A stretch of 42,740 nt of DNA from Chara braunii (taxonomy: Eukaryota > Streptophyta > Charophyceae > Charales > Characeae): NCBI GenBank assembly GCA_003427395.1, contig BFEA01000013.1, positions 5,807,774-5,850,513 of the forward strand, written 5' to 3'. Shown one piece after another: positions 1 to 10,933 of this stretch (its first letter is position 1; the number at the start of each line of letters is the position of its first letter). Position numbers and translations under genes: made by a program. The notes under the pieces are model-generated. The model did no database searches, was not told where the DNA came from, and worked only from the letters and a program-made list of their open reading frames with translations.

Positions 1-407
1 GTTAGTATTAGTTTTAGTAGGGTTAGTGTTAGAACATCAGCGAGAAGCATTCTGAGTAGATCCTTGTAGACAGGGAGTGTGCATGTATGAAGAGAAGGAG
101 AACCAGGACAGAGACCTTGAGAGAGAAGTAAGAGAGAGGGGGAGAGGACAGGTGAAGGTGGACTTACCTGTCGGCGCCATACATGTAATTTGAAGGAAGA
201 GTAAAGGAGACTTGAGTTGTGTTGGCGCTGTACTCTTGAACTCGATCTACTCTTTGTATAAGTGACTTTGATAATATAAGCTGCACTACTTGGTTCTTCT
301 CTCATCTCAATTTTGAGCTTTGTGTGAATCTACCTATCTGTGTTTGGAGATACGTGTGCATGCGAATGAGACATTCCAGCAAGTTGTGATCAATCAGGAT
401 CCTTGCA
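1..407 (+). repeat. Element E1 5' LTR, 3' portion only
   Basis: This block is nearly identical to 7172-7575, the end of the downstream LTR, and both end in CCTTGCA. The window begins inside the LTR, so its left part and any target-site duplication are missing. The primer-binding site follows within six bases, which fixes the right edge. An LTR carries the promoter and polyadenylation signals of the element. I see no coding sequence in it. Confidence 0.9.
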
Positions 408-412
408 ATTTT

Positions 413-424
413 TGGTATCGGAGC
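413..424 (+). promoter_or_regulatory. E1 primer-binding site (initiator-Met tRNA type)
   Basis: TGGTATCGGAGC lies six bases after the LTR end. It differs at one position from TGGTATCAGAGC, the usual plant site complementary to the 3' end of initiator-Met tRNA. The same variant occurs in E3 on the minus strand, so the change is a family trait and not decay of one copy. Confidence 0.85.
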
Positions 425-1421
425 GAGACTCGCTGCGCTTGCTAATGCGCTGGCTTGAGTGAAGCTGGCGAGAGAAAGAGATGCTGGCTTGAAGATGCTG
501 GCTATGGTAAAGGTGTAAGGAGAGAAGAAGTGGATTGGGACATGAGAGAGGAGTAGGCCGAAGGGGAAGAGGTGAAGGAGAGAAACTTACCTCGCGTGGA
601 GCGTTGGAGTGCAGAGCAACGAGGAGTCTTCATCGACGATCGCTGCAAAAGAGAGAAGCACCCTTTATCCCCTTACTTGGCCGCATGTGTGTGTGTATTG
701 AATCACTACTACTCATCCTTTATGGGGTCACTGCTGCTGCTGTCGGATCGAGTCACCTGGTCTGTAGTCTGGTTGATTGGGAACAAAGGGGCTGGTCACA
801 TTAGAGTCAAGAGTGGTCAGAGTCTTATCCCTCTGGTCTGATATCTGCGTTGTAGTAAAAATAGGGGTACAGTGAGGGTTGGTGGCAGTCTGCCACGTCA
901 GTCACGTACAAGGCATAATCAAATTAAGTCGAGATAACTAGTGATCGAAGTGTTGTCTAAGCAACTGACATAGTAAGAATCCAGCTGGTACCTGCGCACC
1001 GGGACAGACAAGGTTAGGAAAAAGATAAAAGTAAGTAAAACACTCACAACCAGATGTAATACTTATTCTGATCGGTTCGATATCTGAAGTTGAAGATAGG
1101 CAGCAAGTAAAAAAAAAAAAAAAGTCCTATTGCATATTCAAAGATTGAAATCTGAAATTCGTTATTACAACAGTGACATCCAGAATCTGCAAAAAAAAAA
1201 AAAAAAAAAAAGAGCGAAACAGTTTTCTCCCATCCACTTAGATTAGCTTAAGGACCAGTTGGGAGTCTTACCTAGTGGGACCAGCGGAGGCACCCCTGTG
1301 CTAAAGTCCCACCATGGACGACTACCCGATGCAGGGCTTGATTGTCGTTTCTGTTCTGTTGGGCCCTTTGTTCCGTGTTTTCTTTCGACTGGGTTTTGGA
1401 AGAGTATGCGCATCCAGAATG
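425..1421 (+). other. E1 untranslated leader with two poly(A) runs
   Basis: About 1 kb between the primer-binding site and gag has no ORF that looks real. It contains an A15 run (1109-1123) and an A21 run (1191-1211) only 67 bases apart. Short ORFs here (for example 535-841) have no recognisable composition. Confidence 0.6.
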
Positions 1422-3356
1422 ATGATGCGATCAGGAACAATTAAGCCAGGGCCCACGCCTGCTGAACAGGCTGAGATCGATTGTCGGTAGGCAGAAAAAA
1501 AGAAAGAGAAAGAAAACAGGAAAAGACAGAAAGAAGAGGAGATAAAGAAGAAAGCCCAAATGGAAGAAGAAAGAATGAAAAAGGAAATGAAGGAAAAGTT
1601 AGAGAAGCAGTTGAAAGAGGAGTTGCAGACTATTGAAGAAGAAGAAGAAGAAGAAGAAGAAGAAGAAGAGGGTGATGAAGGAGCCGAAAGGTTGATCAGA
1701 CGGCGGGCTGAAGGAGGAGAGAGTTGTCGGATGGGTGAAGAACTTGACGTGAAGCCGCTGGACTGGTATGACCAGTATGCATATTCCAGCGACAGAATTG
1801 AGGAAACCGAAGAAGAACGAGATACGTTAATTGCAAAGTTGGCATCCATCGATGACTAGAAAGAAAAGGACCTTATGCTCGAAGAAAAACGTGCAGAATT
1901 GCATAGCAAAATGTTAGCAACAAAAAGGCAAGAATTAGAAGAAAGGAAAAAACTGCAAATAGAAGGAGCAAGGTTGCAAAAAGAGTTGCAAGAACAAAAA
2001 GACAAACAGACTGCTACAGACGAAAAAATCGCCCTTTTGACTGAGACAGTTCTACATACCAAGCAAGAGGTCGCGGCTATAAACCGAACCTTGCAGAAGG
2101 TAGAGACACACCAATGTGAATTTGAAGGAATCTGGAATACCTTCTTGGAGAAGTCCGCCAAAGACGTTGATCAACATGTCAAATCATACATTGAAAAATT
2201 AAACAACCACATCACCCGGACCTTTACTCCAGCCGTGATTGAAAAGATAATCAAGGGCAGCGGCGGAGGAGGTGGAGATGGAGATGGAGATGGGGGAGAT
2301 GACAAAAAAGGAAAGGGTGTGCAGCGAGAAGGAGAGGGGCAAATTAATAAGATGAAAGTAAAAATTTCATGGACATACAAAGGAAAGAAAGATGAAAGTG
2401 TATTGCATTGGATTGCGGTAGTTGAGTCTTATGTCTACGGACAACGAATTCCATACTGGGACCGAGTGTTAATGGCAAGTTCATGTATGGGAGGAGATGC
2501 CATGAGTTTTGCAATCTCCCTGCAAAAGGAAGCGGGTTGCAGTTCCATGGTAGAGTATTCCCAACAAACCCGCATTGAAGACTTTCTCAAAGTCGTCAGA
2601 GAACGGTTTGAGGACAAGAACTTAGCCATGAGAACGGAGATATTGATATTGAATCTCCCAGATAGGTAATGGAAAAGTACTTCAGCACTAAAGGCAACTA
2701 TGGATGAACTGCTGCAATGTAATGAGCATGAACTGACCCCGGCTCAAATTCTAAATAGTTTCGCACGCGCACTACCCGACCCCCTCAGGACTCAGTTGTA
2801 TCCCCGCACCAAGGAAGAGGGGATGACATACGAGAAGTTCAGCAAGATCGCATTAGATCATGCGGGCTTCTTGGCTGAAGCGAACTATTGCCATTACTGG
2901 AAAGATCTGCAAGCGGGAAAGAAATGGCAAAACCGCACTACCTCAGGGTCAATACCTGGGAAAGACAGCCTCCTTCTTACCTTTGAAGAAGGAGGTGCCA
3001 GAGGACGTGGCCGAGGAAGAGGTGGCCGCGGACGTGGTGGAAGAGGACCTGGCACCCAGAGGGGTGGTGGCGAAGGTAGCTACCACGCGGGAGGAAGGGG
3101 AAGTGGTCCCTCGCAAGGTGGTCGTGGTTCCAATTCTGCCTGGGGAAGAGGAAGAGGCACCTGGTATAACAAATGGGATAAGCCATACCCACCTCATCCA
3201 GGTCTACCCGAAGTGGAACCTTGGAAAAAAATGGGAATCACAGAGAAAGTTTGGCAGGAAAGGAAAGTTGTCGACCAGTGCCTTAAATGTGGAGACCACG
3301 ACCACATTGTCCCTTATTGCACTGACTATAAGGTGGCAAAAGGGAACAGCCAGTAG
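1422..3356 (+). pseudogene. gag: E1 gag polyprotein, three in-frame stops
   Basis: This is the Ty3/gypsy Gag, the structural protein that forms the virus-like particle and binds the element RNA. One frame runs from ATG 1422 (or 1425) to 3356, broken by TAG 1488, TAG 1857 and TAA 2667. In order it holds a Lys/Glu-rich coiled coil (about 1490-2150) with a run of about 12 Glu encoded by GAA repeats (1635-1670), a capsid-like region (about 2350-2950), an Arg/Gly-rich stretch (about 2998-3165) and a CCHC zinc knuckle with Cys 3279, Cys 3288, His 3303 and Cys 3318. Alignment by eye with the E3 gag (RQWKS against R-stop-WKS) shows that the TAA at 2667 replaces a Gln codon. Confidence 0.85.
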
Positions 3357-4128
3357 AGGTCTCAGTTGCCTCTACAGGAACTTCAGATGTTGAAAAAACG
3401 CAATCCTCCCATTCGAAGGTCCCACTGGCAGAAACTGAAGAAGTAGACAGTCCCCATCTAGTACACTGTCCAGAGGTGCCAAGCGTATGCATCTCTCTAG
3501 ATGGATCCCTCGCTGACGTGGGTGATGAGTTGGCCGCTCGTCGCCAAGCCTAGACTGAAATGAAGAAACAGAAAGGACAGTTAATCATTGCAGATCTTGA
3601 AATTAATAAAGTAAGAGTAGGAGGAATGATTGACAGCGTGTCTACACGCAGCTATATAAGTAAGAAAGGTTTGCAAAAGTTGCGACTTGGGCTAAAGGTC
3701 AAGCAATTAGATGAGCCCGTAGTAAGTAAATTAGCTAATAGTACAGTAACCGTAATGGATAAATATGTTGAAGGGGTTAAAATATACTTCCGGCTCGAAG
3801 CAGAGGGGAAGGTGGAACGCGTTCTCCACTCTCTGACTCTCTTGGTGGAAGATAATCTCCCTTTTGACATTCTTTTATGTATGGATTGGGGTGAAGCTGC
3901 AAATGCGGATATAAAGATGAGGGATCATGAGTGTTGGCTTCCTAGTCCGCTGGGTGGAAAAAAGAGAATCCGCCTATTCCATGAATCAGGTAAAGAAAGC
4001 AACTTAGCTCATTGCTGTATGAGTGCCCCAACGTTCGCTCGCCATGTTAAGAAGCACAACTTGTATGACAAAGTCTTTGTGGCATATGTGCGCCCAGTAG
4101 AGGGTGAAAATAAGGAAGAGCCTAAGTC
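3349..4128 (+). pseudogene. pol: E1 gag-pol linker and aspartic protease, altered active site
   Basis: The pol frame opens around 3349, in a different frame from gag, and reads through an acidic linker with one TAG at 3551. The retroviral-type aspartic protease follows. It processes the polyprotein and depends on a D-S/T-G triad. Here the triad region reads MIDSVSTRSYIS (about 3629-3664), while E3 has LIDSGATRSYIS, so the catalytic Gly has become Val. The second protease landmark, FDILLCMDWG, is near 3856-3885. A conserved segment with LAHCCMSAP (about 4003-4029) links protease to reverse transcriptase. The protein is predicted inactive even apart from the stop. Confidence 0.85.
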
Positions 4129-4760
4129 CCCAGAAATTGAGAAACTTCTAAAAGAGTTCGCAGATGTGGCAGAGGCCCCAAGCGGTGTGATTGAGAGACC
4201 CATTAAGCATCACATAGACATTATGCCCTTTGGTCTTACTAACGCCCCTGCGACTTTCCAAAGAACAATGAATGAACTTTTTCGCGAATGGCTCGATAAA
4301 TTTTTCATTGTTTACTTGGATGATATTTTGGTTTGTAGTAAGGATTTAAAGGAACATTGTGAGCGCCTTCGACTAGTGCTAAATAAGATGCGTGAGGCAA
4401 ATCTGAAATTAAACCCAAAGAAGTGTGATTGGGCTAAGCGTCAGGTTTTGTATTTGGGGCATGTGCTTGATGGTGATGGGATCAAACCGAAAGACACGAA
4501 AATTGCAGTTATACATGATTGGCCTAATCCCCGCACTTTGACTGAGTTGCTGTCGTTCCTTGGGCTAGCCAATTATTATCACGAACTTCCGACAATAATT
4601 GGCGAGCCCAAGGAACGACCGCAACTCAGTCAAAGTGGGGGATTAGGCCAATCATGTATAACTGCAATTTTCGTGTCTTCCGGTTTGATCCCATCACCAT
4701 CAAGCTTCACGATAATTGTTGCGCCCCTTCGCAGATTACTTAAGAAAGAAACCCTTTGGA
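4129..4760 (+). pseudogene. pol: E1 reverse transcriptase, large in-frame deletion plus inverted duplication
   Basis: The RT would copy element RNA to DNA. The start (EIEKLLKEF...HHIDI, ending near 4222) is joined directly to MPFGLTNAPATF (4223 onward). Relative to E3, roughly 150-170 residues are missing, including the fingers and motif A with the first catalytic Asp. Motif C, YLDDIL, is present near 4315-4332. After LGLANYY (about 4560-4580) the normal sequence is replaced by an inverted copy of upstream RT sequence (4594-4704), and normal sequence resumes at VAPLRRLLKKE (about 4718). The frame stays open across the duplication, giving a foreign stretch of about 45 residues. Confidence 0.85.
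4466..4704. repeat. Inverted duplication inside E1 RT (~111-bp arms)
   Basis: The left arm, 4466-4577, and the right arm, 4594-4704, are reverse complements with only a few mismatches, separated by 16 bases. The outer ends are CTTGATGGTGATGGG and CCCATCACCATCAAG. The right arm replaces the RT sequence seen at this point in E3. Confidence 0.9.
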
Positions 4761-5215
4761 AGTGGGATTCAGACTGTACGGCTTCGTTCAAGCGTTTGAA
4801 AAAGTGTCTGATTAACTACCCGGTTTTAAAGGTTGTCGATCCTTCTTTGCCCTTTGTTGTTACGACTGACGCCAGTCAGTATGGGATAGGCGCTGTACTC
4901 CAACAAGACGATGGAAATGGATACAGGCCTGTAGAATTTATATCCCGACGACTGCCTAACGAAAAGATCGCCGCTCTACGTATGAGAGAGAGTTGTATGC
5001 TCTCCGAGAAGCTTTAGATCACTGGCGACACTATCTCTTAGGAGGCCACTTCAAGGTATACTCAGATCATGAGACACTTCGTTGGCTTAAAACACAGGCC
5101 CGAATGACACCTAAGTTGACTAGGTGGGCCACTGAGATTGATCAATATGATTTTGAGCTAAAGCCAGTTAAGGGTAAGTATAACGTTGTTGCCGACGCGT
5201 TGAGTCGACGGTCAG
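4761..5215 (+). pseudogene. pol: E1 RNase H domain, one frameshift
   Basis: RNase H removes the RNA strand after reverse transcription. The domain starts with TTDASQYGIGAVLQQ (about 4861-4905, first catalytic Asp) and continues to about 4974. There one base appears to be missing, and the rest reads in the next frame from about 4977. That frame gives YERELYALREAL (catalytic Glu), VYSDHETLRWL (second Asp) and VADALSRR near 5190-5215 (last Asp). All four acidic residues are therefore recognisable, but the domain is split over two frames. Confidence 0.85.
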
Positions 5216-6051
5216 ATTTCTTTGGTGCCATTGTAACCTATTTAGATGTGGGCACCGATTTACAGGAGAAAATTAGAAAGGCGTATTCCACTGACCTTGT
5301 CTATGGCGCTATGCTTAAGCGTGTACAAGAAGCGCCAACAGAGTTTCCTAACTATCGTATCACGCAAGGACTGTTGTTTGAAAGGACTGATGTGCATGAC
5401 AGGCTTTGTATTCCGAATGTGGAAGAGATCAAGAGTTTGATCTTAGGGGAATGTCACGACACCAAGGGCCGTTTTGGGTGGAGGAAGACTTACGCAAACC
5501 TTTTGCGTTCCTACACCTGGCCTCGCATGAAACCAGACTGCATTGCGTATGTGGAGGGTTGTCAAGTGTGCCAAAGAAATAAGAGCACCACACAGCCTCC
5601 CCTCGGTTTACTTAAGCCTTTGTCTATTCCAACAGGTCCAGGAGACTCTGTGTCCATTGACTTTATGGACACCAAAGTAAAAAGCAGGAATGGGAAGACG
5701 CAGGTAATGGTAATCGTCGACAAATTTAGTAAGTATGTTGTCTTCGTAGCTTTACCAGCGGAAGCAAAAACGGAACTGGTAATCCGGGAGTTCTTTAACC
5801 ATTGGGTGAAAGACTATGGGCATCCCTTGACAATCGTGAGTGACAGAGACACAAGGTTCACAAGTGAACAATGGCAACAACTAATGAACGTGAATGGCTC
5901 TAAGTTTACTATGTCTTCAAGCAGACATCATGAAACTAACGGGCAAACTGAGCAAATGAACAAGATTTTGCAGCAAACGTTGCGCATGTATATTCGTCCC
6001 GACCAGATTGACTGGGACGAACATTTGCCCAAAGTTGTTACCAGCCTATAG
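5216..6051 (+). pseudogene. pol: E1 integrase, zinc-binding and core domains
   Basis: Integrase inserts the DNA copy into a chromosome. The N-terminal HHCC zinc site is at about 5449-5580. The first His (ECHDTKGRFG) is kept, the second His is replaced by Arg, and both Cys are kept in CQVCQRNK. The catalytic core shows all three acids of the D,D-35-E triad: SIDFMD (about 5656), VSDRDTRFTS (about 5836) and HETNGQTEQMNK (about 5930). After WDEHLPKVV the frame stops at 6049-6051, because about 110-120 residues present in E3 have been deleted. Confidence 0.85.
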
Positions 6052-6433
6052 AGGACCTTGGCAGGTTCTAGAGGTGATTGGCGATGTGGATGGTCCTTCA
6101 TATGTTATAGAGATTCCTCTACATCTACATACGTATCCAGTATCGCACGCTTCGAAACTCTTACCTTGCGTAACAAATGAGTTGTTTCCCAGTCGCAGAT
6201 CGGCGATACCTCCTAGTATGGATGGGAAATACGATGTGGATAAGATTGTTGCTGAAAGTACCTTTCAGACTGGACGTAGAGGCAGACCACAGCGGCAGTA
6301 TAAGGTGAGATTCACTTCTCAGGATCCAAGTGAAGATCATTGGTTCACACGAGAAGACCTAATGGATTCTGCACCTCATATTGTGTCTACATATGAAAGA
6401 GCCATAAGAGGAATCAATATTATTGACCGGTAG
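6030..6433 (+). pseudogene. pol: E1 integrase C-terminal domain
   Basis: This continues integrase in another frame after the deletion. LPAYRGPWQVLEV (from about 6038) is the GPF/Y-like motif found after the core in chromovirus-type integrases. It is followed by YVIEIPLHLHTYPVSHASKL and a tail with MDGKYDVDKIV and DHWFTREDLM, which resembles the chromo-like end of plant gypsy integrases. The stop is at 6431-6433, about 38 bases before the LTR. The same segment is present, with frameshifts, in E3 and E2. Confidence 0.8.
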
Positions 6434-6470
6434 AGAATTTCTCAGAGGACCTGGAAACTAGGCCGGCGAG

Positions 6471-7575
6471 AGTAAAAGGGCCTTTACCCGATTCAGACCC
6501 TGTTTGAGAAGTGCAGCATAGAGGGGTCACTCGCCAGACCCCCAACTCGTGAAAAGCTGATCAACAGGCATGTTCTTTGGGTCAAAAGGCACATCCTAAC
6601 GAAGTAAAGATCATTGTCAAAGGTCAAAAGTTGTGCCCTGGACGAACAGTCGCAGTGTTCAAACACAACTGGTCATCCAGGGGATGTGCAGTCCATGTCT
6701 GTTCATGCAGGAGATGTGTCTATACGTGCAGTATATGTGTCTATTCATGCAAAATGTATGTCTGTACGTATAGTAGGTGTGTCCTTTCAAAAGGAAGTCA
6801 AAACGTTGAGTCCTAGTCAGGATTCCAGTCAAAGGGGAAGTCCAGATTCAGGTTGGAAGTCCGAAATTGAGGCCTGAAGGCCGCAGCAGCAGTGGACCCT
6901 GAGGAAAAGGAATTGTGGCACACAGCACAGGGGCTGGGACTGGGAAAAGGACCAACAAAGACTGAATTCAGACCTCGCCAGGGGAGGCCAGTACTATAAG
7001 AAACGAGACAGCCTCCCCACAAGGCAGATTCCCATTGGCATTGATACGTGGAGGTGCTGAGGCACTTGTGCGTTAAGGTGCAGGGAGGAGCGCTGGCTGA
7101 AGAGGAAGTTGCGCCAGAGGAACGGAAGCTACGCTGGCTGCAGGAGCCATAGCTGCGCCAGGCAAAGCTAGAGTTAGTATTAGTTTTAGTAGGGTTAGTG
7201 TTAGAACATCAGCGAGAAGCATTCTGAGTAGATCCTTGTAGACAGGGAGTGTGCATGTATGAAGAGACAAGGAGAACCAGGACAGAGACCTTGAGAGAGA
7301 AGTAAGAGAGAGGGGGAGAGGACAGGTTAAGGTGGACTTACCTGTCGGCGCAATACATGTAATTCGAAGGAAGACTAAAGGATTTGTGTTGGCGCTGTAC
7401 TCTTGAACTCGAGATGCTCTTTGTATAAGTGACTTTGATAATATAAGTTGCGCTACTTGGTTCTTCTCTCATCTCAATTTTGAGCTTTGTGTGAAGCTAT
7501 CCTATCTGTGTTTGGAGATACGTGTGCATGCGAATGAGACATTCCAGCAAGTTGTGATCAGTCAGGATCCTTGCA
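6471..7575 (+). repeat. E1 3' LTR, full length (~1.1 kb)
   Basis: The last 400 bases match the start of the window, and the whole block matches 27724-28867. The left edge follows GGCCGGCGAG just after integrase. The first two bases are AG where the related LTR has TG. It ends at CCTTGCA, like the 5' LTR. It contains a tandem array of ~20-bp units (6694-6790) and one GCCATAGC octamer (7146-7153). Confidence 0.85.
6694..6790. repeat. Short tandem units inside the E1 LTR
   Basis: Four to five degenerate units of about 20-24 bases follow the pattern ATGTSTRTWCRTGCA. The matching place in the related LTR (27954-28050) has the same array in a cleaner form. The position upstream of the presumed transcription start suggests a regulatory (enhancer-like) repeat, which is an inference. 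Confidence 0.7.
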
Positions 7576-7683
7576 AAAGGGTCTGTAATTTTGAAATTAG
7601 GATATAAGATCTTCTCCCTCTTGCGCCTGAAAAAGCCATCATATGTATTGGATTGAAAGGGTCTGTAATTTTGAAATTAGGAT
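7576..7683. repeat. 28-bp direct repeat just outside the E1 3' LTR
   Basis: 7576-7603 and 7656-7683 are identical 28-base copies (they begin AAAGGGTCTGTAATTTTG) separated by 52 bases. The first copy abuts the LTR end. The sequence beyond is AT-rich and unlike the LTR, so this marks the boundary of a different DNA block. Confidence 0.85.
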
Positions 7684-7971
7684 TCATTTCTTGTTTTAAA
7701 TATTCACTAGTAGTATGCCACGTGTATACCAATTTCACCATGACGGCTTATATGTATCATACAATAATATCATATTTATATTATAGATATCATATCTATA
7801 TTCTATCAAATCTATACGATATATATGTACCAATATTATTCATATATATGTCATATATCAATAAATATTTATTAATAAAATATATCAAATATATTAAAAA
7901 AAATATCAAATATAAAAAATGTAAATGAATTTAATAGTTTAATTATATTATATAATGGATATATATTATAT
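7684..7971. other. Strongly AT-rich spacer, probably organelle-derived
   Basis: About 290 bases, mostly A and T, with many ATAT/TATA runs. An ORF here (7653-7928) encodes only Ile/Tyr/Lys-rich low-complexity sequence and is not believed. Base composition and position next to psbD suggest plastid or mitochondrial spacer DNA, but no gene identifies it. Confidence 0.5.
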
Positions 7972-8481
<510 letters not shown>

Positions 8482-8483
<2 letters not shown>

Positions 8484-8829
8484 GGCCTACGGGTCGTAAA
8501 CTCCTTTTTTCATAGACGAAATCATGACGGTATCTGAAGAATAAGCATCGGCTAACTTTGTGCCAGCAGCCGCGGTAAGACAAGCCTTATCCGAAATGAT
8601 TGGGCGTAAAGCGTCTGTAGGTGGCTTTTTCAGTCTGCTGTTAAAAACTAGGGCTTAACCCCTAGACAAGCAGCAGAAACTACCAAGCTGGAGTCCGGTA
8701 GAGGCAGAGGGAATTTTTGGTGGAGAGGTGAAATGCGTAGAGGTCGGAAAGAACGCCCAAGGCGAAATCACTCTGCTGGCCCGATACTGACACTGAGAGA
8801 CGAAAGCTAGGGGAGCGAATGGGATTACT
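8482..8829 (+). rRNA. rrn16: Plastid 16S rRNA fragment (central part)
   Basis: The block contains the universal 530-loop sequence GTGCCAGCAGCCGCGGTAA, then ATTGGGCGTAAAGCGTC, GGTGAAATGCGTAGAG and GAAAGCTAGGGGAGCGAA, in the correct order and at near-normal spacing. It corresponds to roughly the second quarter and middle of the 16S molecule and stops just after GGGATTA. It is fused directly to psbD, a junction not expected in a plastid genome, so it is a truncated nuclear insertion and not a functional rRNA gene. Confidence 0.92.
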
Positions 8830-9827
8830 AACAACCTCCCTACGGACCTACGATGCTTCGGCCTCTAGGTCCTACCGGACTCCTATGACCTGGACTTCGG
8901 CCCTATCGGAAGCAGCAGGGACTGCGCCCAGATGGTACTGAAGAACTAGAGTTGAGTCTCTATGATCGGGACTTGGGACATGGACACAATGCAGATAAAA
9001 TAGGACCGGGACTTGGGACATGAACACAATGCGGATAAATAGGACAGAGACTCTAGAACGGGGACTTGGGACATGGTTGCAGTGCGCCCTCACACTTGAG
9101 GAGGATCTGGCTGATACCTCAACTGAGGGAGAAAAGGTAGCAGCTACCCAGGAAGGTTGTACTTACCATTATGCAAGGGCCACAAGAAGACGTCCAGCTC
9201 AGACCAGTCAGCCCCCTTTCAAGACGCTACGACCTTAATCAATCGACGTACTTAGACTCACGAGTACCTTTATTGTTTTATGGTGCAACAGTAAGGATCA
9301 TGAGACAACCACCTGCACTAGCAAGGTATGCAGCCACACAAGGAATATCCTCTTTTCGAGAAACTGAGTGTCATTGGGGATGTGACGACTGTACCCGCAC
9401 ACCGCTGGACCCGGCTGCGTCATAAGCAGCCTCCCTTGCGTTTGAGGCAGATGTGGAAGTTGTTAATTCTCACTCCACTTTCGAGGGCTACTTTGTCCAG
9501 CTGGTTTCGCAGCTGGGCCACTTGGTTCATGACCGAGTATCTCTTCCCTATGGTTTATCCTCTCCGGCAGTTTGCAACCCGACTTCAACTTCTTCATCAT
9601 ATGTGGATCCCTTGACACATAGGGACTTTTCTTGGACTGACCTCTCTACTGCGGGTTGCCGACCGGGAGCACATTGTGCGGCACTTCACACACATTTACA
9701 ATAGAGTATTCATCCTCCTACGCACCACCAACTTTGCAAGCAGATGACGACGTCGTGGTGTATTGCAGAGGTCAGATGCGAGTATCACATATAGTGGCAT
9801 GATCATAACGACACCCTGCTGATATTT
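8830..9827. other. Unassigned region with a short tandem repeat
   Basis: I recognise no gene here. Three copies of GGGACTTGGGACATG occur at about 8968, 9008 and 9061. Flanking pieces CTAGAGTTGAGTCTCT (about 8946) and AGAGACTCTAG (about 9046) are near-inverted copies. The stretch 9440-9700 encodes, in one frame, a segment (FEADVEVVNSH, YFVQLVSQLGHLV) that may be a gypsy Gag-protease linker because a protease follows, but this is weak. Confidence 0.4.
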
Positions 9828-10400
9828 GTCCGCATTAAGATGGAGCAATTGTCCTGCAGTGCCTTGCTTGATTGCGGAGCTACTCACAACTCTATTAGGC
9901 AGGCATTGATCCAACGTTCTGGCCTTGGGCTGCAGGTTGGGAGAAACTTGTGCCCGATGACGATCAAGCTTGCAGTCAGTCATACACAACTTTTAGATCG
10001 CTGCATTAGCTCCGTGCCCATTTGTTTCAGACCACATGCATGAGAAGCTGTTGACTGCGATGTGTTGGACAGCGACTTGGGTATGCCTTTGCTTACCAGG
10101 GAGGAGCACACGGCCAACTTCTACCCCTGAACACTTACCGTTCGGGATTCTTTAGGGTAGTTGCTTTTATGTACCTCACTTTCTATCGACTGCCATGTTG
10201 TTTTCGCCAAGAGTTTTCATGCCACTTGCGCATTTGAGCGGAGCTCGAAGACTTCCATCTGTTTTCTTCAAACAGTGTCGACTGATTTTTCCGCCACAGA
10301 TGCTTTGCTTCTTCGGACCCTTGCATGCTTCGGCTTCTTGATGAATTCTCAGATGTCTTCTCAGCATCGCTCCCACCACAATCATTGGAACATTTATCGT
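9828..10400 (+). pseudogene. Degenerate gypsy protease and RT-start fragment
   Basis: SALLDCGATHNSIRQAL (about 9858-9910) is the active-site region of a Ty3/gypsy aspartic protease of the DCGATHNF type. PMTIKLAVSHTQ and LDRCISSVPICF continue the domain. Near 10330-10395 another frame reads DEFSDVFSASLPPQSLEH, matching the conserved start of the gypsy RT region (EFSDVF...LPP). Frameshifts and stops separate the two, and no LTR, RNase H or integrase was found with them. This is a separate lineage from E1/E3, because its protease motif has Cys where E3 has Ser. Confidence 0.65.
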
Positions 10401-10466
10401 GAACATGGAAATAGAAAGAAATAAAATAAATATACATATTTGTTTCTTTTTTAACGTTTCTAATGT

Positions 10467-10600
10467 ATCCAGACAGAACCAGATGCCTGGGCCCTTGTCT
10501 GGACAGTCCAGGTATGGATGTCTAGATGTCTGGATTCTGGACTGGATATCTGGACTCTCCGGGTGCTTGCAAACACATCTGGCTGGACAGTTCTGATCTG
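10467..10600. repeat. Cluster of TCTGGA/TCCAGA words
   Basis: About eight copies of TCTGGA, TCCAGA or close variants lie in about 130 bases, giving a degenerate simple repeat with local inverted pairing. No coding sense is visible on either strand. Long ORFs that cross it (10176-10694 minus) are low-complexity by-products. Confidence 0.5.
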
Positions 10601-10686
10601 ACTGCTGTTTTGATCCACAATAACCATGTATGTACTGTTTGATGAGATGGCTTTGGTAACTTTTAGTTTCACCACACAGGAACTCC

Positions 10687-10933
10687 ACTTGCAAACATAT
10701 TGGGTACCACCAAATGACAAAATGAATTGGGTCAGTGCTGTTTTCTCATGGACCCAATTGAATGTGTGTGGTGTTAATCAATATGCTGGCTGTTTCAATT
10801 GTTCTACTCTACTTGCAGACATATTGTGTACCAGCAAATTACAAAAATGAATTGGGTCAGTCCTGTTTTCTCATGAGCCCTATTGAATGTGTGGGGTGCT
10901 AATCAATATGCTGGCTGTTTACATTGTTCTACC
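10687..10933. repeat. Tandem duplication, 124-bp unit, two copies
   Basis: 10687-10810 and 10811-10933 are two diverged copies. Both contain AATGAATTGGGTCAG and ATCAATATGCTGGCTGTTT. No gene is visible. Confidence 0.85.

Noticed and set aside
1322-1849. Long minus-strand Ser-rich ORF
   Set aside because: It is the antisense shadow of the GAA/Glu-rich gag coiled coil; repetition of one codon class makes the opposite strand open.
3340-3360. Programmed -1 frameshift between gag and pol in E1
   Set aside because: The pol frame is -1 to gag here, but I find no in-phase slippery heptamer, and E3 has a different phase relation, so indels explain it better.
10176-10694. 172-codon minus-strand ORF
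   Set aside because: It overlaps the RT-start remnant on the other strand and a simple TCTGGA cluster, with no recognisable motif.
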